From JANNNF01 sp963772935 (lineage in GTDB: Bacteria; Pseudomonadota; Alphaproteobacteria; Rhodobacterales; Rhodobacteraceae), in assembly GCA_963772935.1 (NCBI GenBank), contig CAVYZK010000009.1, forward strand, positions 558,001 to 622,000: a DNA stretch of 64,000 nt, written 5' to 3'. The position numbers and the translations under genes are program-made. Below, one piece after another: positions 36,561 through 44,755 of the stretch (its first letter is position 1; every line of letters starts with the position of its first letter). Below the pieces are notes generated by a model that did no database searches, was not told where the DNA came from, and saw only the letters and a list, made by a program, of their open reading frames with translations.

Positions 36561-37037
36561 ATGACCCTTGCCAAAACTGCCCTGATGCTTGCCCTGCTGA
36601 TGCCCGCCACGGTGCGGGCCGAGGGGGTTTATGACAGCCATTTCAACCAGGGCAGTTGTTTTCTGCGCGAGTATGGCCCGAGCCATCTGGCCAAGCACCC
36701 GGAGCAGTTGGTGAAGCAGATCTTGCTGGCCCCGGTGCCGCTGGATGCGCCGCCGGGGGTCAAGATCTTCAATCTGATGGTGAATTTGCGCGGCAGCGAC
36801 GATTACCCGTCGGCGATTGCCTATTGCAAGGCCAAGGGCAAGGCGATGACCTGCCAGATAGAGGGCGACGGGGGCAGCTTTACGCTGACCGGGCAGGACC
36901 GGAACGCGCTGCTGCTGAAGGTGGCAGCGTCGGGTCTGGCGCTGGAAGGCGCGCGCAGCACGGTTGAGATCAGCGGCACCCGGGGCGATGACCGGGTGTT
37001 CTTGCTGGCCAGCGTCAGTACGGCGTTTTGTAACTAG
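36561..37037 (+). CDS. Small periplasmic protein of unknown function
   Basis: A 158-residue protein, ATG 36561 with GGAG 6 bases ahead. The signal peptide is MTLAKTALMLALLMPATVRAEG, cleaved probably after VRA. The mature part has four cysteines (GSCFLREYG, AYCKAKG, MTCQIEG, the last one in the C-terminal end FCN), suggesting two disulfides. I do not recognise the family. Its stop overlaps that of the ABC-F gene (CTAG), so the two genes converge exactly. Confidence 0.6.
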   Translation: MTLAKTALMLALLMPATVRAEGVYDSHFNQGSCFLREYGPSHLAKHPEQLVKQILLAPVPLDAPPGVKIFNLMVNLRGSDDYPSAIAYCKAKGKAMTCQIEGDGGSFTLTGQDRNALLLKVAASGLALEGARSTVEISGTRGDDRVFLLASVSTAFCN

Positions 37038-38845
37038 GCGCGTTCGGCCAGTGCCAGCCAATCGCCTTCGGCGGTGGCGAGTTGCTTCTGGCGGTCGGCC
37101 AACGCTTCGGACGCCTTGCGGAATTTGACGGGATCCTTGGAATACATATCCTCGGATTCGAGCAGTTCCGCGAGCTTGCCGATTTCAGCCTCCAGCTTGG
37201 CGATCTGGTCTGGCAACTGGTCCAGACGCTTGCGTTCGGTGAAGGTCAGGGTCGGGGCGGGTTTGGCGTCTTGCTTGAACTCCACGGCAGAAGGCTTTGA
37301 TCTGGCGGAGTTATCGGCGGTTTCGACCACAGCAGAGACCACGCGCTGCGCCACATAGTCGGACCAGCCGCCCGGATAGGCGGTGGCGCGGCCACGGCCT
37401 TCCATCGCCACGGTGGCGGTGGCGATGCGGTCGATGAAATCGCGGTCGTGGCTGACCAGCAGCACGGTGCCGTCATAATCGCCGAGGATGTCTTGCAGCA
37501 GGTCGAGGGTTTCGACGTCAAGGTCGTTGGTGGGTTCGTCAAGGATCAGCAGGTTCGACGGTTTCGCCATCAGCTTGGCCAGCAAGAGCCGTGCCTTTTC
37601 GCCGCCCGACAGCGATTTGACCGGGGCGCGGGCTTGGCGTTCGTCGAACAGGAAATCCTTGAGGTAGGCGACAACGTGTTTGGGCGTGCCGCGCACCATC
37701 ACCTGGTCCGAAGCGCCAGAGACGGCCATGGTCGGATCGCCGGTGAGGTTGTCCCACAGGCTCGCGTTGGCGTCGAGTTGCGCGCGGGACTGGTCGAAGA
37801 TGGCGACGTCGAGGTTGGTGCCGAGTTTGACGCTGCCTTCGTCGGGCGCGATTTCGCCGGTCAGCATTTTCAACAGGGTGGTCTTGCCGACACCGTTGGG
37901 GCCGACAAAGGCGACGCGGTCGCCGCGAAGCACACGGATATCAAAGCCTTGCACGATGATCTTGTCATCGTAGATCTTGGTCAGACCCTTGGCCTCGATC
38001 ACCCGTTTGCCAGACTGCGGCCCGGCCTCGAACTCCATCGCGGCGGTGCCCTGGCGGCGGATTTGCGCGCCGCGTTCGCTGCGCAGTTCCGCCAGTGCGC
38101 GGACCCGGCCCTGGTTGCGTTTGCGGCGGGCGGAGATGCCTTCAACGGCCCATTTCGCCTCGGCCTTGATCTTGCGGTCGAGTTTGTGGCGTTGTTCGTC
38201 TTCCTCGGCCCAGACGGTTTCGCGCCATTCCTCAAACCCTTCAAAGCCCAGTTCGCGGCGGCGCACTTCGCCACGGTCGATCCAGAGGGTGGCTTTCGTC
38301 AGGGCGCGCAGGAAGGCGCGGTCGTGGCTGATGAGGACGAAGGCGGTGCGGGTGCCGGAAAGTTCGGCCTCCAGCCATTCGATCGCCTGAATGTCGAGGT
38401 GGTTGGTGGGTTCGTCCAGCAGCATCAGCTCGGGCGCTTCGGCCAGCAGTTTGGCAAGGGCGGCGCGGCGGCGTTCGCCGCCAGATGCGGTGGAGACGGG
38501 GGTTTCGGGGTTGAACTTCAACCCTTCGGCGACCATCGCGACCTTGTATTCTTCGCCTTCCGGCAGGGCAGAGGCGGCATAATCGCCCAAGGTGGCAAAG
38601 CCCGACAGGTCGGGGTCTTGTTCCATGTAGCCGACCTGCACGCCCGGGGGCACGACGCGGGTGCCGGAATCGGGGGCGACGAGGCCTGCCATCACCTTCA
38701 TCAGGGTGGATTTGCCAGATCCGTTGCGGCCGACAAGGGCGACCCTGTCGCCGGGGTGGACCACCAGATCAAGACCGTCAAAAACCGGATTGCCGCCGAA
38801 GGTCAGCGAAATCTGCGAAAGCTGGAGGAGAGGAATGCGTGCCAT
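37034..38845 (-). CDS. uup: ABC-F family ATPase, Uup type
   Basis: A 603-residue soluble tandem ABC ATPase without membrane segments. First domain: Walker A GRNGSGKST, signature SGGERRRAALAK, Walker B LMLLDEPTNHLD. Linker (P-site tRNA interaction motif) with KAEAKWAVEGISARRKRNQG. Second domain: GPNGVGKTT, LSGGEKARLLLAK, LLILDEPTNDLD. A C-terminal coiled coil (LDQLPDQIAKLEAEIGKLAE) identifies the Uup group. ATG 38845 is used; the upstream extension is unsupported. Uup acts on stalled ribosomes or DNA structures; it is not a drug exporter. Confidence 0.9.
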   Translation of the reverse strand: MARIPLLQLSQISLTFGGNPVFDGLDLVVHPGDRVALVGRNGSGKSTLMKVMAGLVAPDSGTRVVPPGVQVGYMEQDPDLSGFATLGDYAASALPEGEEYKVAMVAEGLKFNPETPVSTASGGERRRAALAKLLAEAPELMLLDEPTNHLDIQAIEWLEAELSGTRTAFVLISHDRAFLRALTKATLWIDRGEVRRRELGFEGFEEWRETVWAEEDEQRHKLDRKIKAEAKWAVEGISARRKRNQGRVRALAELRSERGAQIRRQGTAAMEFEAGPQSGKRVIEAKGLTKIYDDKIIVQGFDIRVLRGDRVAFVGPNGVGKTTLLKMLTGEIAPDEGSVKLGTNLDVAIFDQSRAQLDANASLWDNLTGDPTMAVSGASDQVMVRGTPKHVVAYLKDFLFDERQARAPVKSLSGGEKARLLLAKLMAKPSNLLILDEPTNDLDVETLDLLQDILGDYDGTVLLVSHDRDFIDRIATATVAMEGRGRATAYPGGWSDYVAQRVVSAVVETADNSARSKPSAVEFKQDAKPAPTLTFTERKRLDQLPDQIAKLEAEIGKLAELLESEDMYSKDPVKFRKASEALADRQKQLATAEGDWLALAERA

Positions 38846-39114
38846 GATGCGCCGCAGGTAAGGGCGTGGGCGCGCGGCGTCAACGTCTGACCGTGCGGGT
38901 GCGGCGAAAAACCTGTGCGCAGGTGTGCAGGCGAAGGGGCACAACTTTGCGGCATGGGCCGTTCGCGTCCTGGCGAAGGCCGGGACCGCGAAGATCGTTA
39001 TGGCGACGGCGAGGCCCCGGCCTTCGCCGGGGCGAGCGACAGGGGGCGAGGCGCCGGCCTGTGCCGGAGCGCGGTGGGGGCGAAGCCCCGGCCTGCGCCG
39101 GGGCGGACGGCGCT
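38846..39114. other. GC-rich gap with tandem hairpins
   Basis: Between uup and olsB, both minus. It has no supported gene. The 39011-39104 portion contains three GC-rich hairpins (next entry); the part before it has related fragments such as GAAGGCCGGGACC. Confidence 0.5.
39014..39104. repeat. Three tandem GCCCCGGC/GCCGGGGC hairpins
   Basis: Stems at 39014-39021/39026-39033, 39051-39058/39063-39070 and 39085-39092/39097-39104, each with a 4-base loop. Units recur every 34-37 bases and share AGG/AAG-G[CG]CCGGC. It resembles a REP-like element of the genome and may act as the downstream boundary of olsB. Confidence 0.65.
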
Positions 39115-39870
39115 TTAGCCTGCTATGGCGCGCAGGGCACGGGCACGGGCGGGCGGAATCGCCGCAATCTGGACCCCGGTGAACACATGCAGCGTGTCCA
39201 GATCATGGTCCAGCACGGCGTGATCACTGACCCAGCCGCCCATCAGCAGATAGGTGCGCAGCAGGGGCGGCATCGCCTGAATCGCGGCTTTGGCGTCCGC
39301 CTGCCCCGGCCCGCCGGTCGGCAGGGCACAGGTCTGCGTCGCCTTGACCCCGGGTTTCCAGCGGTCGGGCGCCAGATGTGATTGCCCGAGCAAGGCCAAA
39401 GCCTGCGCGTGGCGGGCTGCATCGGCGCCGTCAAAGGATGAGCAGCCAAACAGCAGCCCCACCCCGGTCGCATCGACGATGCGGGTCATCCCGCCCCATG
39501 CCAGCCGCAGGATATCGGGGTCGGGATGGTCGGGGTGCAGGCAAAAGCGGCCCAGTTCCAGCAACGGGCCGGGAAAATCCTGCAAGCGGCGCAGGTCATA
39601 AAACTGCGCGGCGTAGCTGCGGGTGACATCGGCGGCAGGCATCAGCAGCAGGCGAAAGCAGCACACCAGATCGCCCGTCGCCTGATCTTCGATCAGCATA
39701 TGCTGGCAGATATCGTCAAAGGCATCGGCTTCGGGCATATCGCCCCTGCCGCGCCGGGTGCGGAAGGTCAGGTGTCGCAGGCTTTGCGCCCGGGCCACAT
39801 CAGCAGGCGTGGTGGCCAGCCGGGCCACATAGCGCCCCTTCACAATCGGCTGCACCGCCTGCCCCCCCAC
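39115..39870 (-). CDS. olsB: L-Ornithine N(alpha)-acyltransferase
   Basis: Transfers a 3-hydroxyacyl group from ACP to ornithine, the first step to ornithine lipids. It has 251 residues (GTG 39870). GNAT-like core: GRYVARLATTPADVARAQSLRHL, ADAFDDICQHMLIED, ELGRFCLHPDHPDPDILRLAWGG, VGLLFGCSSFDGADAARHAQAL and the family tail PPLLRTYLLMGGWVSDHAVLD. Membrane-peripheral enzyme. The partner OlsA acyltransferase is not adjacent; the acyltransferase at 60948 is a distant candidate. It is separated from uup by a hairpin array. Confidence 0.85.
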   Translation of the reverse strand: MGGQAVQPIVKGRYVARLATTPADVARAQSLRHLTFRTRRGRGDMPEADAFDDICQHMLIEDQATGDLVCCFRLLLMPAADVTRSYAAQFYDLRRLQDFPGPLLELGRFCLHPDHPDPDILRLAWGGMTRIVDATGVGLLFGCSSFDGADAARHAQALALLGQSHLAPDRWKPGVKATQTCALPTGGPGQADAKAAIQAMPPLLRTYLLMGGWVSDHAVLDHDLDTLHVFTGVQIAAIPPARARALRAIAG

Positions 39871-39963
39871 TTGCGCTTGGCTGCGCTGACCTTAAGTTTG
39901 GGGGCAAGGTGTGACAGGCGCAAGATGCCGCTGCACCACTCACTGGCCAAAGGACATTCCCAC

Positions 39964-40356
39964 ATGGAAAAGATTGTGAAATCCGACGCCGAATGGCGGG
40001 CGCAACTGTCAGACGAGGCCTATAAGGTTGCGCGCAAACATGGCACCGAACGGGCGGGCAGCCATGACAATTTCCCGAAAGAGCCCGGCACCTATCGCTG
40101 TGTCTGCTGCGATGCGCCGCTGTTTGATCAGGCGACCAAGTTTGAATCCGGCACGGGGTGGCCGTCGTTTTATGCGCCGATCAGCCCGGAACTGGTGGGC
40201 GAGACCACCGACCGCAGTTTTTTCATGAAGCGGACCGAGGTGCATTGCAACCGCTGCGAGGCCCATCTGGGCCATGTGTTCCCCGATGGCCCGGCCCCCA
40301 CGGGCCTGCGCTACTGCATGAACGGCGTGGCGATGACGTTTGAGCCGGAAGCCTGA
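39964..40356 (+). CDS. msrB: Peptide-methionine (R)-S-oxide reductase
   Basis: Reduces methionine-R-sulfoxide in oxidised proteins. A 130-residue protein from ATG 39964; the frame is open far upstream, but that part is antisense to olsB. Zinc cysteines C46 and C49 (YRCVCCDAPLF) and a second pair in HCNRCEAH; the substrate-binding GTGWPSF; and the catalytic cysteine in GLRYCMNGVAM. Single-domain type without MsrA fusion. Likely cytoplasmic, as no signal peptide is present. Confidence 0.95.
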   Translation: MEKIVKSDAEWRAQLSDEAYKVARKHGTERAGSHDNFPKEPGTYRCVCCDAPLFDQATKFESGTGWPSFYAPISPELVGETTDRSFFMKRTEVHCNRCEAHLGHVFPDGPAPTGLRYCMNGVAMTFEPEA

Positions 40357-40373
40357 GGCGGAAGCCTGAATTT

Positions 40374-40404
40374 GGCCCCCGGGGTGTAGTCCACCCCGGG
40401 GGCC
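40374..40404. terminator. Bidirectional hairpin between msrB and bamE
   Basis: GGCCCCCGGGGTG (40374-40386) pairs perfectly over 13 bp with CACCCCGGGGGCC (40392-40404), loop TAGTC. It lies 18 bases past the msrB stop and 7 before the bamE stop. The T-runs are weak (CTTTACTT on the plus side). Confidence 0.7.
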
Positions 40405-40410
40405 CAAGCT

Positions 40411-40947
40411 TTACTTGGTCAGCGTTTCGGCCCCGACGCGGCCAAAGTTGCTGAACAATTGCCGGATCAGGCCGATGCCCTTGATGTTCGATTCGGTCAC
40501 ACGACTGGAAATGCTGACCACCCGGCCCTGTTCCAGCCCGAATCGTTCGATGTTCTGCACGATGCCATCGTCGGTAAAGGTGATCGCCAGCACCTGACGT
40601 TCAATCTCTTGCGGCTCTCGCGGGCCAAAGTGGCGATAGCGGCTTTGCACATAGTACCAGCCATGATCGTTCAGCAGACCTGCCGCCGTGGGGCGCCCGA
40701 CCTTTTCGGCCACGGTATCGCGGGTATCCTTGCCAACCTCAACCGCGGCCAGATCTTCCTCGACCGGGACGTAGCCGTGATTGCGATAGACCGCCGCACA
40801 GCCCGCAACCGAAACAACCAGCAGTGTCGCTGCCAGCCACAGCATGGCCCTCCGCAGAAATGGGCGCAGAATTGGCCGCAGAACGGGCCGAGGCAGGGGG
40901 GCGGAACCGGTTCGTTCCAAGTTCTGTCCCAGTGAAGTGTTCGCCAT
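40411..40947 (-). CDS. bamE: Outer-membrane assembly lipoprotein BamE
   Basis: A SmpA/OmlA-domain lipoprotein of the BAM complex. With ATG 40947 it is 178 residues; ATG 40848 (GGAGG just ahead) would give 145 residues starting MLWLAATLL directly at the signal peptide. The lipobox is VVSVAGC, so the mature N-terminus is that Cys. The fold has GYVPVEEDLAAVEVGKDTRD (helix and first strand), GRPTAAG, WYYVQSRYRHF and FTDDGIVQNIERFG. The residues before the signal peptide include PVLR-PILR-PFLR, made by a 12-base triple repeat. It is divergent from yceD, as is common in this group. Confidence 0.85.
   Translation of the reverse strand: MANTSLGQNLERTGSAPLPRPVLRPILRPFLRRAMLWLAATLLVVSVAGCAAVYRNHGYVPVEEDLAAVEVGKDTRDTVAEKVGRPTAAGLLNDHGWYYVQSRYRHFGPREPQEIERQVLAITFTDDGIVQNIERFGLEQGRVVSISSRVTESNIKGIGLIRQLFSNFGRVGAETLTK
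40853..40888 (-). repeat. Triple 12-base tandem repeat in the bamE 5' region
   Basis: CGCAGAAATGGG, CGCAGAATTGGC and CGCAGAACGGGC stand head to tail on the plus strand. On the minus strand they encode P-[VIF]-L-R three times. Copy-number changes would be in frame. Confidence 0.7.
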
Positions 40948-41184
40948 CCCTGCCCTCTTACCCCAACCCTGCTGCAACCTGCCCCTTGCGCCATGCCACC
41001 CTTGCACGACGACGTGAAGCCTTCTATCGGAAACTCTTGTACTTCATGGCAGCGCACTGCCTTGCTACCCCGGATATCAGAACCCCCGCCCTTTGTTCAA
41101 GACAAGGAACGGTGGTCGTGGCACCCCCGGGCTGTTCCTTAGTCGGGGCGCGCCTTTCGCCCTGCCCGCCAGAAGGTGATCAAG

Positions 41185-41793
41185 ATGCCGAAATCCCCGC
41201 CTCCCGCCCCGTCCGACGTGCCGGTGCCTGCGCCTGCGCTGAGCCTGCCCTATCGCACGGCGGCCCTGTCCGACCGCAAGCCCACCCGGTTTCGCCTGAC
41301 CCCCGATGCCGCAACCCGGGCGGCGATGGCAGAGGCGCTGGATGTGATCGCGGTGAACCATTTCCAGTTTGAAGGCGAGATCACGCCGTCGGGTCGGCAT
41401 GACTATCGTCTGACCGGCGAGATGCAGGCGCGGGTGGTGCAGGCCTGCATCGTGACACTGGCCCCGGTGCCCGTCAGCCTGAGCGAGACGGTCACCCGGC
41501 GCTACAGCGCCGATGCCGCCGAACCGGATGGCGAGGAGGTCGAGATGATGGACGAGACGCTGGACCCGCTGCCCGAGGTGCTGGATGTCGGCGATGTGGC
41601 GTTGGAGGCCCTGGCGCTTGCCCTGCCGCTGTACCCGCGCGCGCCGGGGGCGGCCCTGGCGGAAACGGTGTTTGCCGCCCCCGGCAATGCGCCGCTGACC
41701 GATGCCGATCTGAAGCCCTTCGCCGGGCTGGCCGGATTGAAAGATTTGCTGGCAGCGGGTAAAACCCCGTCAGAACCCGATGAAAAAGGCTGA
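41185..41793 (+). CDS. yceD: YceD-family (DUF177) protein
   Basis: A 202-residue protein associated with 23S rRNA accumulation and ribosome work in bacteria and plastids. ATG 41185 is preferred, since AGAAGG at 41171-41176 is 8 bases ahead; GTG 41176 overlaps that site. It has the family block ARVVQACIVTLAPVPVSLSETV (conserved C, normally xxCxRCL), an acidic middle and a C-terminal PLTDADLKPFAGLAGLKDLLA. The second family cysteine is not visible. It is followed by rpmF, the usual yceD-rpmF order. Confidence 0.85.
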   Translation: MPKSPPPAPSDVPVPAPALSLPYRTAALSDRKPTRFRLTPDAATRAAMAEALDVIAVNHFQFEGEITPSGRHDYRLTGEMQARVVQACIVTLAPVPVSLSETVTRRYSADAAEPDGEEVEMMDETLDPLPEVLDVGDVALEALALALPLYPRAPGAALAETVFAAPGNAPLTDADLKPFAGLAGLKDLLAAGKTPSEPDEKG

Positions 41794-41981
41794 CTTTCGC
41801 CGCTACGGGGGGCTGCGGTGTTGCAGATCACAATGGGGCTTGCGCCCGGACCAAATGTGAGTATGTTCCGCGCCTCATTCAGGCTGTATCCAGCATCGGT
41901 CGGGTCTTGCCCGTTGAACGCTTAACTGGCTGATTACACAAGAAACTCCGGGGCACGTCCCCACTACCTGAGGTCGTGACC

Positions 41982-42188
41982 ATGGCTGTCCCGCAGAACC
42001 GCACCACCAAATCCCGCCGCAACATGCGTCGTTCGCACGACGCTTTGGTTGCCGCAAACCCCAACGAATGCTCCAACTGTGGCGAGCTGAAGCGCCCGCA
42101 CCACGTTTGTGGGGCCTGCGGTCACTATGACGCCCGCGAAGTTGTGGCCGTGACCCGCGACGTGGATCTTGACGAGGACGCGGCGTAA
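41982..42188 (+). CDS. rpmF: 50S ribosomal protein L32
   Basis: A 68-residue ribosomal protein of the large subunit. It begins MAVPQNRTTKSRRNMRRSHDA. The zinc ribbon has CSNCGE and CGACGH, so this is the cysteine-containing (C+) form. The acidic C-terminal end (DVDLDEDAA) is short. The 188-base leader upstream contains a GGGGCACGTCCCC hairpin and could be regulated. plsX starts 29 bases downstream. Confidence 0.97.
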   Translation: MAVPQNRTTKSRRNMRRSHDALVAANPNECSNCGELKRPHHVCGACGHYDAREVVAVTRDVDLDEDAA

Positions 42189-42217
42189 GCCGCTCGTCCT
42201 CCGACGCACGCGCGCAC

Positions 42218-43354
42218 ATGGCCAACGCATCCCCGGATACGGCGACCAAAAACGCGCAGCGTGTGGTTATTTCCGTTGATGCCATGGGTGGCGATCAGGG
42301 ACCGGCAATTGTTGTTGCCGGTCTTGTTGATTCTGCCGCGCGCAACCCCGGTCTGCATTTCATCGTGCATGGGGATGAAGTGGAACTGGCCCGGCTGATT
42401 TCCCGCCACCCAGACCTTGGTCCGCGCTGCACGATCCGCCATGCGCCGCGTGTGGTGACGATGAATGACAAGCCCAGCCAGGTGATGCGCCATGGGCAGG
42501 GCACCTCGATGTGGTCGGCCATTGACAGCGTCAAGGATGGCGAGGCGACGGTGGCCGTGTCTTGTGGCAACACCGGTGCGCTGATGGCGGTGTCGATGAT
42601 CCGGCTGCGCAAATTGCCGGGGGTGAACCGGCCTGCCATCGCCTGCCTTTGGCCCTCGCGCAACCCGGGTGGGTTCAACGTGATGCTGGACGTGGGCGCC
42701 GACATCAAGGCCGAGGCCGACGATCTGCTGCAATTCGCCATCATGGGGGCCTCTTACGCCCGCAACGGCATGGGCCTTGCGCGCCCGCGTGTGGGGCTGC
42801 TGAACGTCGGCACCGAAGAACATAAGGGCCGCGCCGAGTTGAAACTGGCGCATGATCAACTGGCCGAGGCCGCGGCGCAGGGCGATTATGACTATGTCGG
42901 TTTTGTTGAGGGCGGCGATATTCCGTCTGACCGGGTGGATGTGATCGTGACCGACGGTTTCACCGGCAATATCGCGCTGAAAACCGGCGAAGGCACTGCC
43001 AAGCTGATTTCCGACTTCATGAAGCAGGCGTTCAACGCGGGCATCTTGTCGAAATTCGCGGCGCTGCTGGCGCTGAACTCGCTGAAACGGCTGCAAAAGC
43101 GCATTGACCCGCGCCGGGTGAATGGCGGGGTGTTTCTGGGGCTGAACGGGACTGTGGTCAAATCGCATGGGTCCGCCGATGCCACCGGGGTTGCGGCGGC
43201 CATCGGGCTTGCCTCGCAACTGGCGGCGGCCGGATTTAACGAGCGGTTGGCCGCACGGGTTGCGTCGATGCACAGCGCAGGGCAGATTGCGGCTGGGCAG
43301 GACGCCGAGAACGGTGCCGGGGAATCCGATTCAGGGGGCGGGCAAGCCGAATGA
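42218..43354 (+). CDS. plsX: Phosphate acyltransferase PlsX
   Basis: Converts acyl-ACP to acyl-phosphate, the first committed step of the PlsX/PlsY phospholipid route. 378 residues: VVISVDAMGGDQGPAIV near residue 17, SMWSAIDSVKDGEATVAVSCGNTGALM, RPAIACLWPS, NVGTEEHKGRAELKLAHDQL, DVIVTDGFTGNIALKTGEG and the C-terminal GGVFLGLNGTVVKSHGSAD. A typical length. fabH overlaps its stop by 4 bases. Confidence 0.96.
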   Translation: MANASPDTATKNAQRVVISVDAMGGDQGPAIVVAGLVDSAARNPGLHFIVHGDEVELARLISRHPDLGPRCTIRHAPRVVTMNDKPSQVMRHGQGTSMWSAIDSVKDGEATVAVSCGNTGALMAVSMIRLRKLPGVNRPAIACLWPSRNPGGFNVMLDVGADIKAEADDLLQFAIMGASYARNGMGLARPRVGLLNVGTEEHKGRAELKLAHDQLAEAAAQGDYDYVGFVEGGDIPSDRVDVIVTDGFTGNIALKTGEGTAKLISDFMKQAFNAGILSKFAALLALNSLKRLQKRIDPRRVNGGVFLGLNGTVVKSHGSADATGVAAAIGLASQLAAAGFNERLAARVASMHSAGQIAAGQDAENGAGESDSGGGQAE

Positions 43355-44322
43355 CGATACGCGCCACGGTCAGGGGCGTCGGGCACTACCTGCCCGACCG
43401 CATTGTTGCCAACGCTGATCTCGAATCGCTGGTGGAGACCACCGATGAATGGATCAGGTCGCGGTCCGGCATTGAACGTCGCCATTTCGCGGCAGAAGGT
43501 CAGATGACATCCGACCTTGGCCTGCGCGCGGCACAGGCCGCATTGGCGGATGCGGGACTGGTGGGCGACGATATCGACGCCATCATCCTTGCCACTTCGA
43601 CCGCCGATCTGACCTTTCCCTCGGCTGCCACCATGATTCAGGCAGGCCTTGGCATGACGCGGGGCTTTGCCTTTGATGTGCAGGCCGTCTGCGCAGGGTT
43701 CGTCTTTGCGCTGACCACGGCCAATGCGCTGATCGTGTCGGGGCAAGCCAAGCGCGTGCTGGTGATCGGGGCGGAAACCTTCAGCCGGTTGATGGACTGG
43801 ACGGACCGCACCACCTGCGTGCTGTTTGGCGACGGCGCCGGGGCCTTGGTGCTGGAAGCGGCAGAGGGTGCGGGCGATGCCAGTGACCGGGGCATCCTTG
43901 CGACCGATCTGCACAGTGACGGGCGGTTCAAGGATTTGCTGTTTGTCGATGGTGGCACCTCGACCGGAACCACCGGGCACTTGCGGATGCAGGGCAAGGA
44001 AGTGTTCCGCCATGCCGTTGAAAAGCTGGCAGAAACCGCCCACGCCGCGCTGGAAAAGGCGGGGCTTGGGGCCGATGATGTGGCATGGATCGTGCCGCAT
44101 CAGGCCAATATCCGCATCATCGAAGGCACGGCCAAACGCATGGGCGTGGCGATGGACCGCGTGGTGGTGACCGTGCAGGACCATGGCAATACCTCGGCGG
44201 CCTCTATCCCGCTGGCCCTGTCGGTCGGGGTTGCACGGGGGCAGATCAAACGCGGCGATCTGATCGTGACAGAGGCCATCGGTGGCGGTCTGGCCTGGGG
44301 TTCGGTGGTTCTGCGCTGGTGA
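43351..44322 (+). CDS. fabH: 3-Oxoacyl-ACP synthase III
   Basis: Starts fatty acid synthesis by condensing acetyl-CoA with malonyl-ACP. 323 residues, thiolase fold. Catalytic triad visible: Cys in VQAVCAGFVFAL (residue about 114), His in VPHQANIRIIEG and Asn in DHGNTSAASIP. Also GDGAGALVLE. The plsX-fabH-ihfA order is standard in Alphaproteobacteria. A promoter-like region precedes ihfA downstream. Confidence 0.96.
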   Translation: MTIRATVRGVGHYLPDRIVANADLESLVETTDEWIRSRSGIERRHFAAEGQMTSDLGLRAAQAALADAGLVGDDIDAIILATSTADLTFPSAATMIQAGLGMTRGFAFDVQAVCAGFVFALTTANALIVSGQAKRVLVIGAETFSRLMDWTDRTTCVLFGDGAGALVLEAAEGAGDASDRGILATDLHSDGRFKDLLFVDGGTSTGTTGHLRMQGKEVFRHAVEKLAETAHAALEKAGLGADDVAWIVPHQANIRIIEGTAKRMGVAMDRVVVTVQDHGNTSAASIPLALSVGVARGQIKRGDLIVTEAIGGGLAWGSVVLRW

Positions 44323-44340
44323 CCCTGTCTTAAAGTCGGG

Positions 44341-44379
44341 TTCCAAGTGGTTGTTCCAAATGGTTGTTCCAGATAGTTG
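44341..44379 (+). repeat. Three 13-base direct repeats upstream of ihfA
   Basis: TTCCAAGTGGTTG, TTCCAAATGGTTG and TTCCAGATAGTTG lie head to tail, ending 9 bases before a perfect TATAAT. Their position suggests operator or UP-type sites for the ihfA promoter. Confidence 0.65.
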
Positions 44380-44394
44380 TTGTTGACTTATAAT
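44364..44394 (+). promoter_or_regulatory. Likely ihfA promoter
   Basis: TATAAT at 44389-44394 is a consensus -10. The best -35 candidates (TTGTTC at 44364 or GTTCCA at 44366) give 19- or 17-base spacers and lie within the direct repeats. The ihfA start is 44 bases downstream. Confidence 0.5.
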
Positions 44395-44438
44395 TGCATC
44401 CCGCGCATGTTTGGTGAAAATAGCCCGGGGGGGATGTG

Positions 44439-44741
44439 ATGAGCGAAAAGACTCTGACACGTATGGACCTAAGCGAAGCCGTGTTCCGCGAAGTGGGACT
44501 GAGCCGCAACGAATCGGCCTCTTTGGTTGAGGCGGTTCTGCTGCATATGTCCGATTCACTGGCATCGGGTGAGACGGTGAAGATCTCATCCTTCGGTACG
44601 TTCTCGGTGCGCGACAAATCGGCCCGTGTCGGACGCAATCCGAAAACCGGCGACGAGGTGCCGATCAGCCCGCGTCGTGTTCTGACCTTCCGCCCCTCGC
44701 ACCTGATGAAGGACCGCGTGGCGGCTGGCAAAAAGCGCTGA
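44439..44741 (+). CDS. ihfA: Integration host factor subunit alpha
   Basis: A 100-residue DNA-bending protein. It has DLSEAVFREVGLSRNESASLVEAVL (helices), VKISSFGTFSVRDKSARVGRNPKTG (beta arm with the conserved RxGRNPKTG intercalating region) and VPISPRRVLTFRPSHLMKD. ATG 44439 follows a GGGGGGGAT purine run; a GTG three bases earlier is possible. In Rhodobacterales IHF also contributes to control of the photosynthesis and gene-transfer-agent systems. Next is a MerR-type gene 14 bases downstream. Confidence 0.96.
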   Translation: MSEKTLTRMDLSEAVFREVGLSRNESASLVEAVLLHMSDSLASGETVKISSFGTFSVRDKSARVGRNPKTGDEVPISPRRVLTFRPSHLMKDRVAAGKKR

Positions 44742-44755
44742 GGCGGGGCTAGCGG

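Noticed and set aside
39014..39104. CRISPR array
   Set aside because: Only three units, each a self-complementary GC hairpin, with no unique spacers between identical repeats and no cas genes.
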